Made by a program: the position numbers and the translations under genes. 6,856 bases of DNA from positions 1-6,856 of the forward strand of contig JAGCKY010000005.1 in the NCBI GenBank assembly GCA_017647245.1. Direction: 5' to 3'. Numbering within the stretch: position 1 is the stretch's first letter; each line of letters starts with the position of its first letter. The notes beneath the pieces were generated by a model that ran no database searches, was not told the origin of the DNA, and worked only from the letters and a program-made list of their open reading frames with translations. This DNA comes from Elusimicrobiaceae bacterium (GTDB taxonomy: Bacteria > Elusimicrobiota > Elusimicrobia > Elusimicrobiales > Elusimicrobiaceae). Below, piece by piece: positions 5,797-6,856 of this stretch.

Positions 5797-6856
5797 TCAT
5801 TTCTTTTTTTGGTGTTTTAAACTGGCTTTCACGAGTCCGTCAAACAAAGGATGCGGACGCATCGGGCGCGAGCCAAATTCCGGGTGGAATTGCCCGGCAA
5901 TAAAATACGGGTGGTCTTTGCGCTCCACAATTTCCGGCAATACTCCCTCGTGCCAACCGGTGACTTTCAGACCGACTTTTTCCAGTTGGGCTACATAATC
6001 GGGGTTTAATTCATAGCGGTGGCGGTGGCGTTCTACAATTTTATTTTTACCATACAATTTGTGTGCCAGCGAGCCTTTTTTCAAATCTGCGGTATAATTG
6101 CCTAAACGCATCGTGCCACCTTTGTAAACGACGTTTTTCTGTTGGGGAGTTAAATCCACAACGGGATATTTTGTTTTGGGGTCAAATTCGGTAGAGTTGG
6201 CCTTTTTGAGCCCACACAAATTGCGCGCCGCTTCAATGACCGCGCATTGCATTCCTACGCAGATACCCAAAAACGGCAATTTGTTTTCGCGCGCATATTG
6301 CACGGTTTTAATTTTGCCTTCAATGCCGCGTGTACCAAATCCGCCCGGAATGAGCACACCGTCTACTTCTTTGAGCTTAGCCACGACGTCATCTTTTTCC
6401 GTATTGATGTAGCTGATTTGCACTTTGGCATCATTATTCATACCCGCGTGGCGCAAAGCTTCATTGACGGATTTATAGGCATCTTGCAATTCGGAGTATT
6501 TACCCGCGATAGCAATTTTGACCGTTTTAGACGGACTTAAAGCTTTGTCAAAAAACTTAAACCATTTTTCATCTACTTTGTGTTTGGGTTTGAGGTGCAA
6601 TAGATTGACAACGAGTTTATCTACATTTTGTTTATAGAAATTACGCGGTACATCATAAATGGATTTGGCATCGGCACATTCTATGACGTTTGTGGCCGGC
6701 ACACTACAGAATAGCGAGAGCTTATTTTTAAGCCCCGCGGAAAGTGGTTTTTCCGTGCGGCAAATAAGCATACTGGGCTGGATACCCAATTCGCGCAGTT
6801 TATTAACAGAGTGTTGCGACGGTTTTGTTTTGAGCTCTTGTGCCACGGCGATATAC
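5797..6856 (-). CDS. pyrG: CTP synthase, C-terminal part (5' end outside window)
   Basis: CTP synthase converts UTP to CTP using ATP and glutamine-derived ammonia, the last step of pyrimidine nucleotide synthesis, in the cytoplasm. The frame stays open to the right edge (Tyr-Ile-Ala before the GTG at 6846), and the family normally continues there, so that GTG is internal. About 185 N-terminal residues of the synthetase domain are missing. Counting from that GTG as residue 1, the visible end of the synthetase domain has KTKPSQHSV (6-14) and GIQPSMLICR (21-30). The class I glutamine amidotransferase domain (about 108-349) has GKYSELQDAYKSVNEAL (115-131), the oxyanion strand GGFG (168-171), nucleophile Cys196 in GICVG, the GGTMRLG segment (243-249), and His321/Glu323 in QFHPEFGSRP. 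All triad residues are present, and the protein ends in a short basic tail (KHQKKK). A terminator follows the stop at once, so pyrG is the last gene of its transcript. Confidence 0.97.
   Translation of the reverse strand, partial: YIAVAQELKTKPSQHSVNKLRELGIQPSMLICRTEKPLSAGLKNKLSLFCSVPATNVIECADAKSIYDVPRNFYKQNVDKLVVNLLHLKPKHKVDEKWFKFFDKALSPSKTVKIAIAGKYSELQDAYKSVNEALRHAGMNNDAKVQISYINTEKDDVVAKLKEVDGVLIPGGFGTRGIEGKIKTVQYARENKLPFLGICVGMQCAVIEAARNLCGLKKANSTEFDPKTKYPVVDLTPQQKNVVYKGGTMRLGNYTADLKKGSLAHKLYGKNKIVERHRHRYELNPDYVAQLEKVGLKVTGWHEGVLPEIVERKDHPYFIAGQFHPEFGSRPMRPHPLFDGLVKASLKHQKKK

Noticed and set aside
6176..6540. Overlapping plus-strand open frames opposite pyrG
   Set aside because: They lie antisense to a highly conserved CTP synthase domain and have no initiation signals.
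6844..6846. GTG as the start of pyrG
   Set aside because: The residues before it (Tyr-Ile-Ala) match the family just ahead of KTKPSQHSV, and most of the synthetase domain would be missing. The gene runs off the window.
1..6856. Mobile element, CRISPR array, toxin-antitoxin or defence island
   Set aside because: No transposase, integrase, spaced repeats, terminal inverted repeats or known defence domains are visible. The layout is that of an ordinary chromosomal region.

Overview
The window looks like chromosomal DNA from a diderm (Gram-negative-type) bacterium. The evidence is a bacterial alpha-2-macroglobulin gene directly followed by a penicillin-binding protein 1C gene, an envelope pair found in proteobacteria and several other diderm phyla. 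The genes use ATG starts with strong GGAGG-type ribosome binding sites, sigma70-like promoters and short hairpin/T-run terminators. Base composition is moderate. The phylum cannot be fixed from sequence alone. An Elusimicrobiota-like gut bacterium would fit the overall style, but that is only a weak guess.

Left half, plus strand (1-3887): the last 593 codons of an alpha-2-macroglobulin gene, including the thioester motif CLEQ, overlap by 4 bp (ATGA) with a complete 702-residue pbpC. In the model proposed for such pairs, the macroglobulin traps proteases that breach the outer membrane, while PBP1C makes or repairs peptidoglycan. A strong hairpin sits in the 41-bp gap between this operon and the convergent gene to its right.

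Right half, minus strand (3929-6856), in transcription order: the C-terminal two thirds of CTP synthase (pyrG, cut by the right window edge), a terminator, and then two single-gene units. Each of these encodes a small secreted protein of unknown function (231 and 264 residues). Each has its own promoter (TTGAAT, 16-17 bp spacer, TATACT), its own strong ribosome binding site and its own terminator. The two proteins share cleavage context, several spaced motifs and a C-terminal signature, so they appear to be diverged tandem paralogs. I do not recognise the family, and it is the most novel item here.

The 243-bp gap between the two paralogs also holds a second minus-strand hairpin/T-run and a weak promoter-like pair that together could bound a small RNA of about 90 nt. 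I found no tRNA, rRNA, CRISPR array, insertion sequence or phage gene.
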